DNA of 64,000 bases from JAIEPT01 sp038217425 (GCA_038217425.1 JBBQPM010000001.1:62001-126000); one strand, 5' to 3'. Shown: positions 34,218 through 43,566, counted from the first letter of the stretch. The notes: a model not told the origin generated them from the letters alone. Numbers and translations are program-made.

Positions 34218-34994
34218 ATGAGTTCGCAACTTCGTTCCCGTCGCGCTGGCCTCACGCTGATCGAATTGATCGTCGTGCTGGTCGTGCTGGTCGGCCTTGC
34301 CGGCATCCTGATTCCGATGCTTCCCAACATTTTGGGCCGCGTGCATACGACGGCCGGCGCCACCAACATTCAAGAAGTCGTCAAGTGGGTGCAGACGCAC
34401 GAGGCGCTCCACAACAAGTTCCCCTACGGTTGGGACGCGCTCGTCGATGATGCTGGTGTCGGCCCGAACTATTTGCCCCACACAACCCTCGGAGGGCATA
34501 TTTCGGCAGCAGGAGAACCTCTTACCCTTGAGGAAGCCAACGCTTTAATCGCAGCGGGAATCGTGAACCTATCTCCGATGGTGCCGGTTAAGGCCACCGC
34601 TCCTACCGGCTTCAGTGCGACCTTCAATCCTTACCCCGACGCCACTACAACGCTTGCGGTTGTGGATGGAGTTGCACTTCGCACCCTGACCGCTGACGCC
34701 AAGACGCATCTGAACCTCGCGCAGTCAGGGAAGTACATCCTCGTCGGTTTCGGCAAGCGGGCGAGTTTAGTCGGCAAGACTGTTTCCGAAGCCCCCGTCC
34801 ACTTTTCGGATGAAGCCGACCACGGCCCGCAAGACTTCTACGGCCGATTCGGCTTGATCTTCAAAGTCAGCGATGGCAATACCCCCTTCTCTCGCGCCAC
34901 TTTCGCCGGAGCGGTTGCGCTCCACGGCGATGGTCTGACCACCGGCGGTGAGCACATCGAAGAGTACTACAACGTTGTGAAGGCGTCGCAGTAG
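34218..34994 (+). CDS. Type II secretion/type IV pilus pseudopilin-like protein
   Basis: 258 aa. The N-terminus RRAGLTLIELIVVLVVLVGLAGILIPML is a prepilin leader: cleavage between G and L, the Glu at +5, then a hydrophobic helix that packs in the pilus core. The rest is a globular C-terminal domain (KFPYGWDALVDDAGVGPNYL) of the kind seen in planctomycete DUF1559-like prepilins, but the usual signature is not clear. ATG 34218 follows GGAGAGAAG. It is isolated from other pilus genes. Confidence 0.88.
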   Translation: MSSQLRSRRAGLTLIELIVVLVVLVGLAGILIPMLPNILGRVHTTAGATNIQEVVKWVQTHEALHNKFPYGWDALVDDAGVGPNYLPHTTLGGHISAAGEPLTLEEANALIAAGIVNLSPMVPVKATAPTGFSATFNPYPDATTTLAVVDGVALRTLTADAKTHLNLAQSGKYILVGFGKRASLVGKTVSEAPVHFSDEADHGPQDFYGRFGLIFKVSDGNTPFSRATFAGAVALHGDGLTTGGEHIEEYYNVVKASQ

Positions 34995-35157
34995 GCTTCG
35001 AGGGCAAGGCGGGGAACGCGGCCGATCACGCACGAGATTCTCGCAAAAAATGTGTCGCATTTGCGGAATTCATCGTGTAAGATAATCCTCAATCGAGCCC
35101 CCCGTTCGTTTCCCGCCTTGCTCCTTCCTTGCTCTGCTCCTCCAGGAGGCCTTCGCC

Positions 35158-37638
35158 ATGCGTTCGTTGGCGTCTCTTTTCGCCCTCGTTTTTCTCACCC
35201 AATCCCTTCGCGCCGAACTGCCGACCGAACCGGAGCAGCGGCAAAAAGTCGTCGGCGCGCCGACGGCCCTCCTCGTTCAACCTGCAACCATCGACCTCGC
35301 GGGGCCTCGCGCCTTTCAGCAAATCGTCGTCACCGGCAAGTACGCCGACGGCTCCGTCCGCGATCTCACCTTCTTCGCCGACCTCACGTTGGAGACGCCC
35401 GGCATCGTGCGATTTGACGGCGAACGTCTGATGTCGCCCCTCAAGGACGGCCAGACTCAGCTGATCGTCAAGGCGGGTTCGCAAACCGCGAAGATCAAAG
35501 TTGCCGTCCGCGACTTCGACAAGCCGACGCCCGTCAGCTTTCGCCACGATGTCATCGCCGCCCTCAACGTCGGCGGTTGCAATCAAGGCGCCTGCCACGG
35601 CACCCCCTCCGGCAAGAACGGCTTCAAGCTCAGCCTCCGAGGCTATGATCCCACCGCGGATTACATGCAGCTCACCCGCGACATCTCCGGCCGACGCACC
35701 GACCGCCTCGGACCCGACGCCAGCTTGCTTCTCATGAAGGGGCTCGGAAAGGTGCCGCACGAAGGGAGCATCCGCTTCGCACCGAGCAGTTTCCCCGCAC
35801 AGACGATCCGCCAATGGTTCGTCGACGGTCTGCAAGACGACTCGGCCAATCTCCCCAAGCTCGAGAAGGTCGAAGTTCAGCCGGGCAATCGCCTGCTCAA
35901 CATGCCCTCGAAATGGCAGCAGCTTTCCGTCCGCGGTTTCTTCAGCGACAACACCAGCCGCGACGTCACTCGCCTTACCGTCTTCACCACCAGCGATCCG
36001 TCGATCGCCAACGTGAACGCCAACGGGCTCGTCGAATTCACGCAGAGCGGCGAAGTCGCCATCCTGTGCCGTTACCTCGAGGAACTCGTCCCCGTCCGCA
36101 TCACCTACCTCGAGCCGAAGGACGGCTTCAAGTGGACCAACCCTCCTGAAAACAACTACATCGACCGCTTCACGTTCAGCAAACTGAAGATGCTCAGCAT
36201 CCAGCCCTCCGAAGTCTGCACCGATCAGGAGTTCATCCGCCGGGCGTACATGGACGCGTGCGGCGTGCTCCCCAACGCGGCCGAAGTCAAGCGATTCCTC
36301 GAAAGCACCGACCCTGCCAAGCGGGCCAAGCTCATCGACGAACTCCTCGAACGGCCCGAGTACTCGGACCTGTGGGCCCTCAAGTGGAGCGACGTCTTCC
36401 GCAGCACCCGGAAAACGGTGCAGCTCAAGGGAACGTTCGCCTTCCAAAAATGGATCCGCAACCACGTCGAACTGAACACGCCGTTCGACCAGGTCGTCCG
36501 CGAAGTCATCACGGCCGGCGGCAGCACCTTCTCGAACCCGCCTGCGAACTACTACCGCATCGCCCGCGATCCGACCAGCCTCGCCGAGACGACCGCCCAG
36601 CTCTTCTTCGGCGTCCGCATGCAGTGCGCCAAGTGCCACAACCATCCGTTCGAGCGCTGGACGCAGGACGACTACTACAGCATGGCCTCGTGGTTCGTGC
36701 GTGTGAAGCAGAAGGCCGACGTCTTCGAACCGGGCGTCAAAGGCAAGGACGGCGCCGAGATCATTTACGTCGACCGCACCGGCGAAGTCACGCAGCCACG
36801 TACCGGTAAAGTCATGATCCCGAAGTTCCTGGGGGGCGGCGTCGCCAACGTCCCCGCCTCGCAAGATCGACGCGAAGTCCTCGCCGGCTGGATGACCTCC
36901 GCCGACAATCCGTTCGTCCCCAAGTCGATCGTCAATCGCATCTGGTTTCACCTCAACGGCAAGGGCATCGTCGATCCCGTCGACGACTTCCGCGACTCGA
37001 ATCCCTCGGCCAACGATGAACTGCTCGACGCCCTGGCCAAGGATTTCGTGTCCAAGAAGTTCGACGCCAAGCACATCGTCCGCACGATCATGAACTCGCG
37101 GACGTACCAGCTGAGCGCCCAGACCAACGACTTCAACAAGGACGACGGCAAGTATTTCTCGCACGCCATCACCAAGCTGCACACGGCCGAGCAACTGCTC
37201 GACGCCTTATGCTTCGTGACCGACGTTCCGGAGAAGTTCGCCGGCATGCCGCTGGGCACCCGGGCTGTGCAGCTCCCCGACGGCGAAATCAACCACCCGT
37301 TCCTCAAGACGTTCGGCCAGCCGGCGCGAGAACTCGCCTGCGAATGCGAACGCGAAGGCGACAGCAACCTCGCTCAGGCGCTTCAGCTCATCAACGGCCC
37401 GACCGTCAACGATCGGCTCCGCAACCCCGCCAACCGCATCGGGAAGTTACTCGACAAGAAGACCCCTGAAGCGGACCTTCTTAATGAACTATTCTTAACG
37501 ACGTTGACGCGTCAGCCGACCGTTGCCGAAGCCGCGGCCATGCTCGAGCACGTCGCCAAGGCGGACGACAAGCGCAAGGCCTGGGAAGACGTGCACTGGG
37601 CGCTGGTCAACACCAAGGAATTCCTGTTCCGCCATTAA
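35158..37638 (+). CDS. DUF1549/DUF1553 (PSCyt2/PSD1-type) secreted protein with Ig-like domains
   Basis: 826 aa. A signal peptide (RSLASLFALVFLTQSLRAE) is followed by a Big-2-like domain (KVVGAPTALLVQPATIDL), a cytochrome-like GGCNQGACHG motif (about 139-148), a second Ig-like unit, DUF1549 (NNYIDRFTFSKLKML, EFIRRAYMDACGVLP, MQCAKCHNHPFERWTQDDYY) and DUF1553 (NPFVPKSIVNRIWFHLNGKGIV, FDAKHIVRTIMNSRTYQLSA, LFLTTLTRQPTVAE). CxxCH motifs suggest haem binding. Families of this architecture are almost confined to planctomycetes and relatives. A DUF1501 partner is often adjacent, but none is seen here. Confidence 0.93.
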   Translation: MRSLASLFALVFLTQSLRAELPTEPEQRQKVVGAPTALLVQPATIDLAGPRAFQQIVVTGKYADGSVRDLTFFADLTLETPGIVRFDGERLMSPLKDGQTQLIVKAGSQTAKIKVAVRDFDKPTPVSFRHDVIAALNVGGCNQGACHGTPSGKNGFKLSLRGYDPTADYMQLTRDISGRRTDRLGPDASLLLMKGLGKVPHEGSIRFAPSSFPAQTIRQWFVDGLQDDSANLPKLEKVEVQPGNRLLNMPSKWQQLSVRGFFSDNTSRDVTRLTVFTTSDPSIANVNANGLVEFTQSGEVAILCRYLEELVPVRITYLEPKDGFKWTNPPENNYIDRFTFSKLKMLSIQPSEVCTDQEFIRRAYMDACGVLPNAAEVKRFLESTDPAKRAKLIDELLERPEYSDLWALKWSDVFRSTRKTVQLKGTFAFQKWIRNHVELNTPFDQVVREVITAGGSTFSNPPANYYRIARDPTSLAETTAQLFFGVRMQCAKCHNHPFERWTQDDYYSMASWFVRVKQKADVFEPGVKGKDGAEIIYVDRTGEVTQPRTGKVMIPKFLGGGVANVPASQDRREVLAGWMTSADNPFVPKSIVNRIWFHLNGKGIVDPVDDFRDSNPSANDELLDALAKDFVSKKFDAKHIVRTIMNSRTYQLSAQTNDFNKDDGKYFSHAITKLHTAEQLLDALCFVTDVPEKFAGMPLGTRAVQLPDGEINHPFLKTFGQPARELACECEREGDSNLAQALQLINGPTVNDRLRNPANRIGKLLDKKTPEADLLNELFLTTLTRQPTVAEAAAMLEHVAKADDKRKAWEDVHWALVNTKEFLFRH

Positions 37639-37663
37639 GCGGTTGCGGAAGTCGAACTTGACC

Positions 37664-37694
37664 GGGGGCGTCGCCGCAGCGACGCCCCCTTTTT
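37664..37694 (+). terminator. Intrinsic terminator after the DUF1549/1553 gene
   Basis: GGGGGCGTCGC (37664-37674) and GCGACGCCCCC (37679-37689) form an 11-bp perfect stem with a CGCA loop, followed by TTTTT. It ends 12 bp before the next start codon, so the methyltransferase operon needs a promoter inside or after it, or depends on read-through. Confidence 0.95.
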
Positions 37695-37705
37695 ATGGAA
37701 CGCCC

Positions 37706-38398
37706 ATGATTGTCGTTCGCCACGCCTACGACCCGTTTGAACCGATCTTGAAGATCGTGGAGCAGCTGGCGAGCGACAAGAAACTAGTCGTTGAGGTTGG
37801 GCCGGGCCATCGGCCGTTCTCCAAGGCGACCGAATCCATCGATTCCCATATCCTCCCGGGCGTCGTTGCAGATGCCCATCGAATCGACATCAACAAAGAT
37901 CGCTTTCCGTATGCCGACAAGCAAGTCGACTTCCTTTATTGCCGGCATGTGATTGAGGACATCTACAATCCGATCTGGGCCGTCGCGGAAATGAGTCGGG
38001 TCGCCAAGGCAGGCTACATCGAGACCCCGTCCCCCGTCGCCGAGCTGTGTCGCGGCGTCGATGGCGGCGCGCCGCACTGGCGCGGGTATCACCATCACCG
38101 CTACCTCTATTGGGTCGAGGAAAACTCGCTGCATTTCATGCCTAAAATGCCGATCGTGGAACACCTCGATTTCCTCGGTGCGGAAAACACGCTGATCGAA
38201 AAACTGAACGAAAGCCCCCTTTTCTGGAACACTTACTGCTTCTGGACGGGACAGATTAACCTTCAAGAAGCAAAGGTCAAAGTGCCACCGCTTCCCTCGA
38301 CCTACTCGCATTTTCTGCAAATGTCCAAGCAAGCGATCGAAGCAAGCCTGGGCTATAATATCGCCCTGGCCAGCCATTTCGGCATCCCGCTCAAATGA
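37706..38398 (+). CDS. SAM-dependent methyltransferase-like protein
   Basis: 230 aa. The segment KKLVVEVGPGHRPFSKA (about 25-41) is a class-I methyltransferase motif I (E-V-G-P-G-x-x-P). DKQVDFLYCRHVIEDIYNPIWAVAEMSRVAKAGYIETPSP corresponds to motifs IV-VI (D-F-x-Y-x-R-H-V-x-E-H-I, as in Methyltransf_11). The substrate is unknown. The stop overlaps the next start (ATGA), so the DUF6165 gene is translationally coupled. Confidence 0.85.
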   Translation: MIVVRHAYDPFEPILKIVEQLASDKKLVVEVGPGHRPFSKATESIDSHILPGVVADAHRIDINKDRFPYADKQVDFLYCRHVIEDIYNPIWAVAEMSRVAKAGYIETPSPVAELCRGVDGGAPHWRGYHHHRYLYWVEENSLHFMPKMPIVEHLDFLGAENTLIEKLNESPLFWNTYCFWTGQINLQEAKVKVPPLPSTYSHFLQMSKQAIEASLGYNIALASHFGIPLK

Positions 38399-38823
38399 GG
38401 CGCGACGTGCAACTTTCGATCCCCATTTCTCCCGGCGAACTCTTCGACCGGATCTCGATTCTCCAGATCAAAACGCGCCGCATTGGGGACGAGACCAAAC
38501 GCCGTAACGTGGCGCACGAGTTGGCCTTGCTCGAGCAGGTCAGCGCTCAATGCGTCCCGACTACCGCACAACTCGAAACGTTCGTCGCCGAGCTGATGGG
38601 GGTGAACGAAAGCTTGTGGGAAATCGAAGACGCCATTCGCGAATGCGAAGCCCGGCGCGACTTCGGTCCGACATTCGTTGAACTGGCTCGTTCGGTCTAC
38701 CGGACGAACGACCGCCGAGGGAAACTCAAGGCCGGCATCAACGAGATTCTCGGCTCGGAATTGCGCGAAGAAAAGTCGTACGCGCATTACAGTGGAGAAC
38801 CGGCCGCGGATCGCTATAATTAG
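38395..38823 (+). CDS. DUF6165-like protein
   Basis: 142 aa, soluble and helical. The start VQLSIPISPGELFDRISILQIKTRRIGDETKRRNVAHELALL matches the DUF6165 pattern (PxSPGEL-DK-TIL-IK---I-D--K--NV--EL). Such proteins are found beside glycan or SAM-dependent genes; the function is unknown. It begins inside the methyltransferase stop (ATGA overlap) and ends 43 bp before the kinase. Confidence 0.8.
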   Translation: MRRDVQLSIPISPGELFDRISILQIKTRRIGDETKRRNVAHELALLEQVSAQCVPTTAQLETFVAELMGVNESLWEIEDAIRECEARRDFGPTFVELARSVYRTNDRRGKLKAGINEILGSELREEKSYAHYSGEPAADRYN

Positions 38824-38866
38824 CTACGCAGAATTGGCGCACGACCCCGGCTCGGTAGGGAGATTC

Positions 38867-40528
38867 ATGAGCCACTCTTCTTTACGCTATCCGCCCCTGA
38901 CGCCCTCGCTGGCTCAACCCAGGCGCTGCGTCGGCTTCGTGCCCGGCGGCGCGTCGACGCACGTTTCGCAAGAATTCTCCGATCTCCTGCGCCGCCGACT
39001 GCGGCTCGGTTGCACCATCTGCGCCTTCGCCTTCGGCGCCTTCTTCGTCAAAAATCTCATCATCCCCACCGTCGACGTCGACTTCTGGGAAAACATCATT
39101 CGCGGCGCCCAGCTCGCCATTCTCGCCGCCATCACCGCCGTACTCTGGACAAGGTTGCCGCTGGGCGTACTTTCGCTGCGACTCCTGGAGCTGACGGCCT
39201 TCGGCTCGATGGTCGTCTTTTTCTCCTACGCCCAGGTCAACACCTACTATCAGGGCTTCGTGCTACGCTGGGCGCAGGATGATCCCGTCGCACAGGAACG
39301 CGTAGTGCTCCTGAGCGTCTTCGCCAACAGCCTGCGTTGGCTGATTCTCATCGTCATCTACGGCACCTTTATTCCCAACACCTGGCAACGCTGCAGTTGG
39401 GTCGTGGGCGGCATGGCGGCCGTACCGCTCGTCTTGACTTTCGCCACCTGCACGACCTGTCCGTTTATGTTCGAGTTCTGGTCGCTGGTGATCGCCAATA
39501 TGTTTCTGATCCTGGCGATCGCCGCCGCCATCGCCATCTTCGGCAGCTATAAAATTGCCGAACTTCAGCAGCAAGCCTACGAAGCCCGGCGTTTGGGGCA
39601 GTACGTCCTTAGGGACAAGATCGGCTCCGGCGGCATGGGCGAAGTTTATCTGGCCGAACATCTCCTGCTGCGCCGCAAATGCGCCATCAAGCTGATCCGC
39701 CCCGACATCGCTGGCGACCCTGCCAACCGCGCCCGCTTCGAACGCGAAGTCCAGGCGATGGCGAATCTCACGCATCCCAACTCCGTCGAAGTCTATGATT
39801 TCGGCAACGGCGAAGACGGCACTTTTTACTACGTCATGGAGTATCTGCCCGGCCTGACGCTCGACGAAATCGTCCGCCGATTCGGCCCCCTCGAACCGGC
39901 GCGCGTCGTCCATTTTTTGCGTCAAATTTGCGGCGCCCTCAAGGAGGCCCACGCCAGCGGTCTCATCCATCGCGACATCAAGCCGAGCAACGTCCTGGTC
40001 TGCCGGCGCGGCGGCGTGGATGACGTCGCCAAACTGCTCGACTTCGGCCTGGTTCAGGATCTCTCGATCAACAAGCAAGACGATCGGCTCACCCTTCATG
40101 GCGCCATCATCGGCTCGCCTCCCTATATCTCGCCCGAACAGGCGCTCAATAAAGCCAACGTCGATGCCCGCACCGATATCTACGGCCTCGGCGGTTTGGC
40201 GTACTACCTTCTGATCGGCCAAAGTCCGTTCGTGCGCGAGACGATCATGGAACTCTTGATGGCCCATGTCCGTGACGAGGTCGTGTCGCCGCGGAAGTTA
40301 CGCGAGGAGATCCCCGAGGATTTGGAAGAGATCGTGCTCCGCTGCCTCGCCAAGAAACCAGACGACCGTTTCGACGATATCGGCGAACTCGCCAAAGCCC
40401 TGGACGACTGCAGCTTGGCTGAGCAGTGGAATGCGGAGCAGGCCGAGGCGTGGTGGCGCGAGCACCGCCCGACGGGTCCGAGTTCCAAGCCGGATGAAGC
40501 GGTCACGGTCTTGGCGGCTCGGTCATAG
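38867..40528 (+). CDS. Membrane-anchored Ser/Thr protein kinase
   Basis: 553 aa. About six hydrophobic helices fill residues 45-230, then a Hanks kinase domain (about 246-510). It has GSGGMGEVY (about 253), AIKLIRPD, HRDIKPSN (about 367), DFGLVQ and SPEQALN in place of APE, with the activation loop containing GSPPYISPEQ. Unlike PknB, the membrane part is N-terminal and the kinase C-terminal, so the sensor is probably in the membrane domain. The gene follows the methyltransferase and DUF6165 genes; the tRNA is 200 bp further on. ATG has AGGGAG upstream. Confidence 0.9.
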   Translation: MSHSSLRYPPLTPSLAQPRRCVGFVPGGASTHVSQEFSDLLRRRLRLGCTICAFAFGAFFVKNLIIPTVDVDFWENIIRGAQLAILAAITAVLWTRLPLGVLSLRLLELTAFGSMVVFFSYAQVNTYYQGFVLRWAQDDPVAQERVVLLSVFANSLRWLILIVIYGTFIPNTWQRCSWVVGGMAAVPLVLTFATCTTCPFMFEFWSLVIANMFLILAIAAAIAIFGSYKIAELQQQAYEARRLGQYVLRDKIGSGGMGEVYLAEHLLLRRKCAIKLIRPDIAGDPANRARFEREVQAMANLTHPNSVEVYDFGNGEDGTFYYVMEYLPGLTLDEIVRRFGPLEPARVVHFLRQICGALKEAHASGLIHRDIKPSNVLVCRRGGVDDVAKLLDFGLVQDLSINKQDDRLTLHGAIIGSPPYISPEQALNKANVDARTDIYGLGGLAYYLLIGQSPFVRETIMELLMAHVRDEVVSPRKLREEIPEDLEEIVLRCLAKKPDDRFDDIGELAKALDDCSLAEQWNAEQAEAWWREHRPTGPSSKPDEAVTVLAARS

Positions 40529-40727
40529 GTTCGAGAGTCACGAGTTTTCGCAATGCTCGCTTACCGTTGCTGGCAGTCTTTATGACAGGGAGAAGGTCGG
40601 GCGCTCCCTTGTCATCGCAGCGTCGGTTGTTAAAATGAGGTTGAATTCCTGCCGCTCGCGGCAACTTTGCAGCGAGCAGCTGTAGGGGGTAGAGTGATCG
40701 CCCCAAGCCCTTGAGTTTAAGCAGTTC

Positions 40728-42281
40728 TTACCCGGTAGTGTAACGGTAGCACAAGAGATTTTGGCTCTCTTCGTCATGGTTCGAATCCATGCCGGGTAGT
40801 TTAGTATCAGGTTGTCTCACCTCGTCGCACCTCGTCTTATTCCCAGCGTTTTCCGGGCTCTTTGCTGCTGACGCACCCATGTGTGCATCGGGTCCGCTCG
40901 TCTCAACGTGTCTCACGTTTACGCATGCAGGCGCACCCGTTTGGTCTCGGCGCGGTCCGGGCGCGGAACGATCTTCCGCAGGCCGTCCGTACGTTCCGGT
41001 CATCGCCTGAACGTCGGGCGAATCCGTCTTTGTCGTGGTAAGCGCGGGAAGTTGACCAACCGCGCCGGCAAGATCATAAAGCCCAGTGTGCGTGTAGACG
41101 TTCATCGTTAAGCGGATATCCGAATGCCGGGCAAGTTCCTGGGCCAACCTCGGAGAAACGCCGCTGCGGCCCAACAGAGTGACATAGGAATGCCTCAATG
41201 CATGGAAATCAGCCACCAGCCCCATGGCGTCGCGGTAAGCGATTCCAGAGGCCTTCAGGTCGATCCGGAGCATCTCGGCCGCCGCGACGTTCCACGTGCC
41301 CGGCCAGACCGGCACGTTGGCCGCTTTGCCAGGCAGGTAGCCTCGCAGCGCTTCGGCGAGATCGGGGGGCAGGGGCTGCGTCGCTTCTTTTCGGTTCTTG
41401 GTGTACGCCGCTTGGACGTTCACGACCGGAGGAGAATCGGACAGATTGAACGCCCCGGGGTGAACGCTGGCGAGTTCGGAAGCCCGTAGGCCGGTCCCCA
41501 TAGCCATCGCGTACAGGATGCGGCGATCGGGCCCCGTTATCCCCCGGAAGGTCACCGTACTGGTGCCCGCCATGATAAGCAGGCGACGTAGCTCCGCCTC
41601 GTCCAGGGCCCGGCGTGCGTGCTTCAGGTAGGGCTTGGCGTTGATGCCCGACAAGTGCGCGAGTGGATCGTAGGCCATTCGGCGATCTTTCACGAGCCAT
41701 TTGGTGAAACTTCGCAAAGCGACAAGATAACCGTTGCTCGTCGAAACCGACATGCCGGCGCCGCGCTGCGCAGCCAACCATTCGAGCACTGGGCCCGGCT
41801 CAATATCGCCCATCCATACAAAACGGCAACCAGAGAGCAGGGCGCCGACCCGGGCGCGACAATGATACACGTGGCCAGCCACGTTCCCTTTGGATTCGAG
41901 CAGGCGCCGATAATCCGTCAGGTGCGGTCGAGCCGGGCAGGGGCACGCCTTCCCGTCGGCCTTGCCCACGCTGCTGCACGCGGCGCAGACAAGGGGCCGC
42001 TTTCGGTGCTCTTCAAACGGATCGCCCAAGCCGTGACTCGCCAACTTGGCGTCCGTTACCAGTTTGGCGAGCATCTGTTTGCTGGCGGTCTTGTCGCTGC
42101 ACAGTGGAACCTTGCGGTGGGCGCCTTGGGCGTCCTTGTAGCGGCCGTACCAGATCGGGGATGGCTTGGAGACCTTGATCGCGCCCGGCGTGTTCTTCGT
42201 GACGCGCTGGCCCTCGGGGTCGCGGTGTTTGCCGTTAGGGAGCGTGTAGGACGTGACGTTCGGCCGGAACATGCTTGCCAT
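40728..42281 (-). CDS. int: Tyrosine recombinase (integrase) whose 3' end lies in the tRNA
   Basis: 517 aa. An N-terminal zinc-finger-like stretch has CAACSSVGKADGKACPCP. A SAM-like core-binding domain (LEWLAAQRGAGMSVSTSNGYLVALRSFTKWL) follows, then the catalytic domain with Arg in GTGLRASELA (about 264), HALRHSYVTLL (HxxR, about 360), LARHSDIRL and Tyr in NVYTHTG (about 396). Beyond Tyr is a tail of about 120 residues with no known role; its last 23 codons are antisense to the tRNA. An ATG at 42281 is used; a longer start exists at 42455. The stop TAA is at 40728-40730, one base outside the tRNA. Confidence 0.92.
   Translation of the reverse strand: MASMFRPNVTSYTLPNGKHRDPEGQRVTKNTPGAIKVSKPSPIWYGRYKDAQGAHRKVPLCSDKTASKQMLAKLVTDAKLASHGLGDPFEEHRKRPLVCAACSSVGKADGKACPCPARPHLTDYRRLLESKGNVAGHVYHCRARVGALLSGCRFVWMGDIEPGPVLEWLAAQRGAGMSVSTSNGYLVALRSFTKWLVKDRRMAYDPLAHLSGINAKPYLKHARRALDEAELRRLLIMAGTSTVTFRGITGPDRRILYAMAMGTGLRASELASVHPGAFNLSDSPPVVNVQAAYTKNRKEATQPLPPDLAEALRGYLPGKAANVPVWPGTWNVAAAEMLRIDLKASGIAYRDAMGLVADFHALRHSYVTLLGRSGVSPRLAQELARHSDIRLTMNVYTHTGLYDLAGAVGQLPALTTTKTDSPDVQAMTGTYGRPAEDRSAPGPRRDQTGAPACVNVRHVETSGPDAHMGASAAKSPENAGNKTRCDEVRQPDTKLPGMDSNHDEESQNLLCYRYTTG
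40729..40799 (+). tRNA. tRNA-Gln (anticodon TTG)
   Basis: 71 nt, without encoded CCA. Acceptor stem TACCCGG pairs with CCGGGTA (40792-40798). A D-arm is formed from GTGT/GCAC. The anticodon stem AGAGA/TCTCT encloses loop TTTTGGC with anticodon TTG. The T-arm CATGG/CCATG encloses TTCGAAT. It is the integration site of the mobile element to its right. Confidence 0.95.
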
Positions 42282-42384
42282 GACTAACCCCGTGAGAGAG
42301 GCGGCGGTGCACGACACACCACGGCCAGGTGGACCTACAAAGGTAACCGATGCTTCTACGAACGCCAAGAGCGGTCCTCGCCCC

Positions 42385-42681
42385 TCACCGACGCCGCTTG
42401 GGCTTCGGCAAGGCGGCGCTACCGTCGGCCCTCCGAAACGATTCGATGAACTCAATGGCCTTCGATTTCGCGCGAGGGCTCAAGTCGCCGTTGTCGTCAA
42501 ATCCGAACTCGTCCCCAATCTCGCTCAGGATTTGATCGGCGGCTGCTTCGAAGGACAACTGCATCGCCGCCAAGCGACCCTCGATAAACGCCTCTTGCTC
42601 GGGCGAGCGTTCGGCCTGCTGCTCGGCGGGGCTTTGTGCAAGGGCCTCCTCGAGCCGCTGAAGTCGATTACTTTGGCGCAT
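42385..42681 (-). CDS. Small hypothetical protein of the element
   Basis: 98 aa, acidic in the middle (QILSEIGDEFGFDDNGDLS) with a basic tail (PKPKRRR). No signal, membrane or cysteine motif. The helical N-terminus RLQRLEEALAQSPAEQQAERS may be coiled. ATG 42681 has AAAGGA upstream, and its first codons overlap the end of the upstream gene by 14 bp, so it belongs to the leftward replication operon. Family unknown. Confidence 0.7.
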   Translation of the reverse strand: MRQSNRLQRLEEALAQSPAEQQAERSPEQEAFIEGRLAAMQLSFEAAADQILSEIGDEFGFDDNGDLSPRAKSKAIEFIESFRRADGSAALPKPKRRR

Positions 42682-43063
42682 TGCTGGTTTTCCTTTCAAG
42701 ATCTGAAAGTCTTCGCTCGAATTCCACGTCCGCTCTGAGTCTCACGCAACTGCTGATAACCTCGCGGGCCGCAGCGAGGCGAATGCTCTCGGTTTCGCTC
42801 TTGAGGAGTTCACGTAAGGTTTCCGAGGCGGCGGCAGCGGAGTCGCACAAAATCCCGAGCGCCGAATCGGTCAGGGCGCTGCGGATCGTCTCAACCTTGA
42901 CGCGAAAGCCCTCTCGTTCCTTCGCTCGATAAACCGATCGCTCTGTCAGGCCCACCTTAGCGGCGGCTTCGCGAACAGTGACCCCGCTCGCCAACAAGGC
43001 GGCAAGGAGATCGCTTTTCCCGCTATCGCCAACCTGGCCCGATTTCCTGACGTTTTCCGACAT
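42668..43063 (-). CDS. Small helix-turn-helix protein of the element
   Basis: 131 aa. Residues about 15-45, LAALLASGVTVREAAAKVGLTERSVYRAKE, form a homeodomain-like/phage-type helix-turn-helix, followed by a long helical segment (ASETLRELLKSETESIRLAAAREVISSCVRLRADVEFERRLSDL). This resembles small terminase-subunit-like or HTH proteins of phages that bind DNA as multimers, but I cannot choose between them. ATG 43063 has AAAGGG upstream. Confidence 0.7.
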   Translation of the reverse strand: MSENVRKSGQVGDSGKSDLLAALLASGVTVREAAAKVGLTERSVYRAKEREGFRVKVETIRSALTDSALGILCDSAAAASETLRELLKSETESIRLAAAREVISSCVRLRADVEFERRLSDLERKTSNAPK

Positions 43064-43077
43064 CTCGAACCCTTTCC

Positions 43078-43494
43078 TTAATCCGCGATCCCCTCGAACA
43101 GATCGGCGGAAGCATGCCTCGACTTCCTCAGCCTCCGCGGAGGCCTCGCCCTGTTTACAGTCTCCAGAGCACCGAGGCTGTTCGGCAATAGCTCTTCTGT
43201 CCTCGGCGACCATCGCCCGCTAACCTTCGCCCATCCGATGACGATGAATCGCCCGCCGGCGGCGAGCCAGGTCCGAAGCTCTGGGATTCCCCGGGCCTTG
43301 GCGAGACGCGCCGAGACGCAACCCGCCACGGTCGATTGCACGCCAAGGATGGGTTCACCGGCCTTGATGGCCACGATGTCGATACAGTGGAACAGGTCGC
43401 GCCGAACGCCCGCTTGCGCGACCCACCTTTCCGCGACATCCGCGGCGAAACCGCTATCGCGGAGCCATTTCAGTGTTCGACTCGTCGGGCTCAT
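43078..43494 (-). CDS. PD-(D/E)XK-nuclease-like phage protein
   Basis: 138 aa. The central segment RRDLFHCIDIVAIKAGEPILGVQSTVAGCVSARL has the D-I-V / G-V-Q spacing of VRR-NUC/Holliday-resolvase-like small nucleases (I-D-x-V...x-x-V-Q), where the usual E-x-K is replaced by Q-S-T. GGRFIVIGWAKVSGRW near the end is also typical of such phage hypotheticals. Activity is uncertain because the catalytic Lys is missing. GAGGA precedes the ATG; same leftward operon as DnaB. Confidence 0.6.
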   Translation of the reverse strand: MSPTSRTLKWLRDSGFAADVAERWVAQAGVRRDLFHCIDIVAIKAGEPILGVQSTVAGCVSARLAKARGIPELRTWLAAGGRFIVIGWAKVSGRWSPRTEELLPNSLGALETVNRARPPRRLRKSRHASADLFEGIAD

Positions 43495-43566
43495 GTTCGG
43501 TCCTCAAGCCGTCGCCGATGGCGCGGGCGCGGGGCGTTTCACGGGCGCCAGCGTCAGTTTCTTCAC

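Noticed and set aside
35089..37194. Long antisense open frame opposite the DUF1549/1553 gene
   Set aside because: Mirror of the real gene; no domain, no ribosome site.
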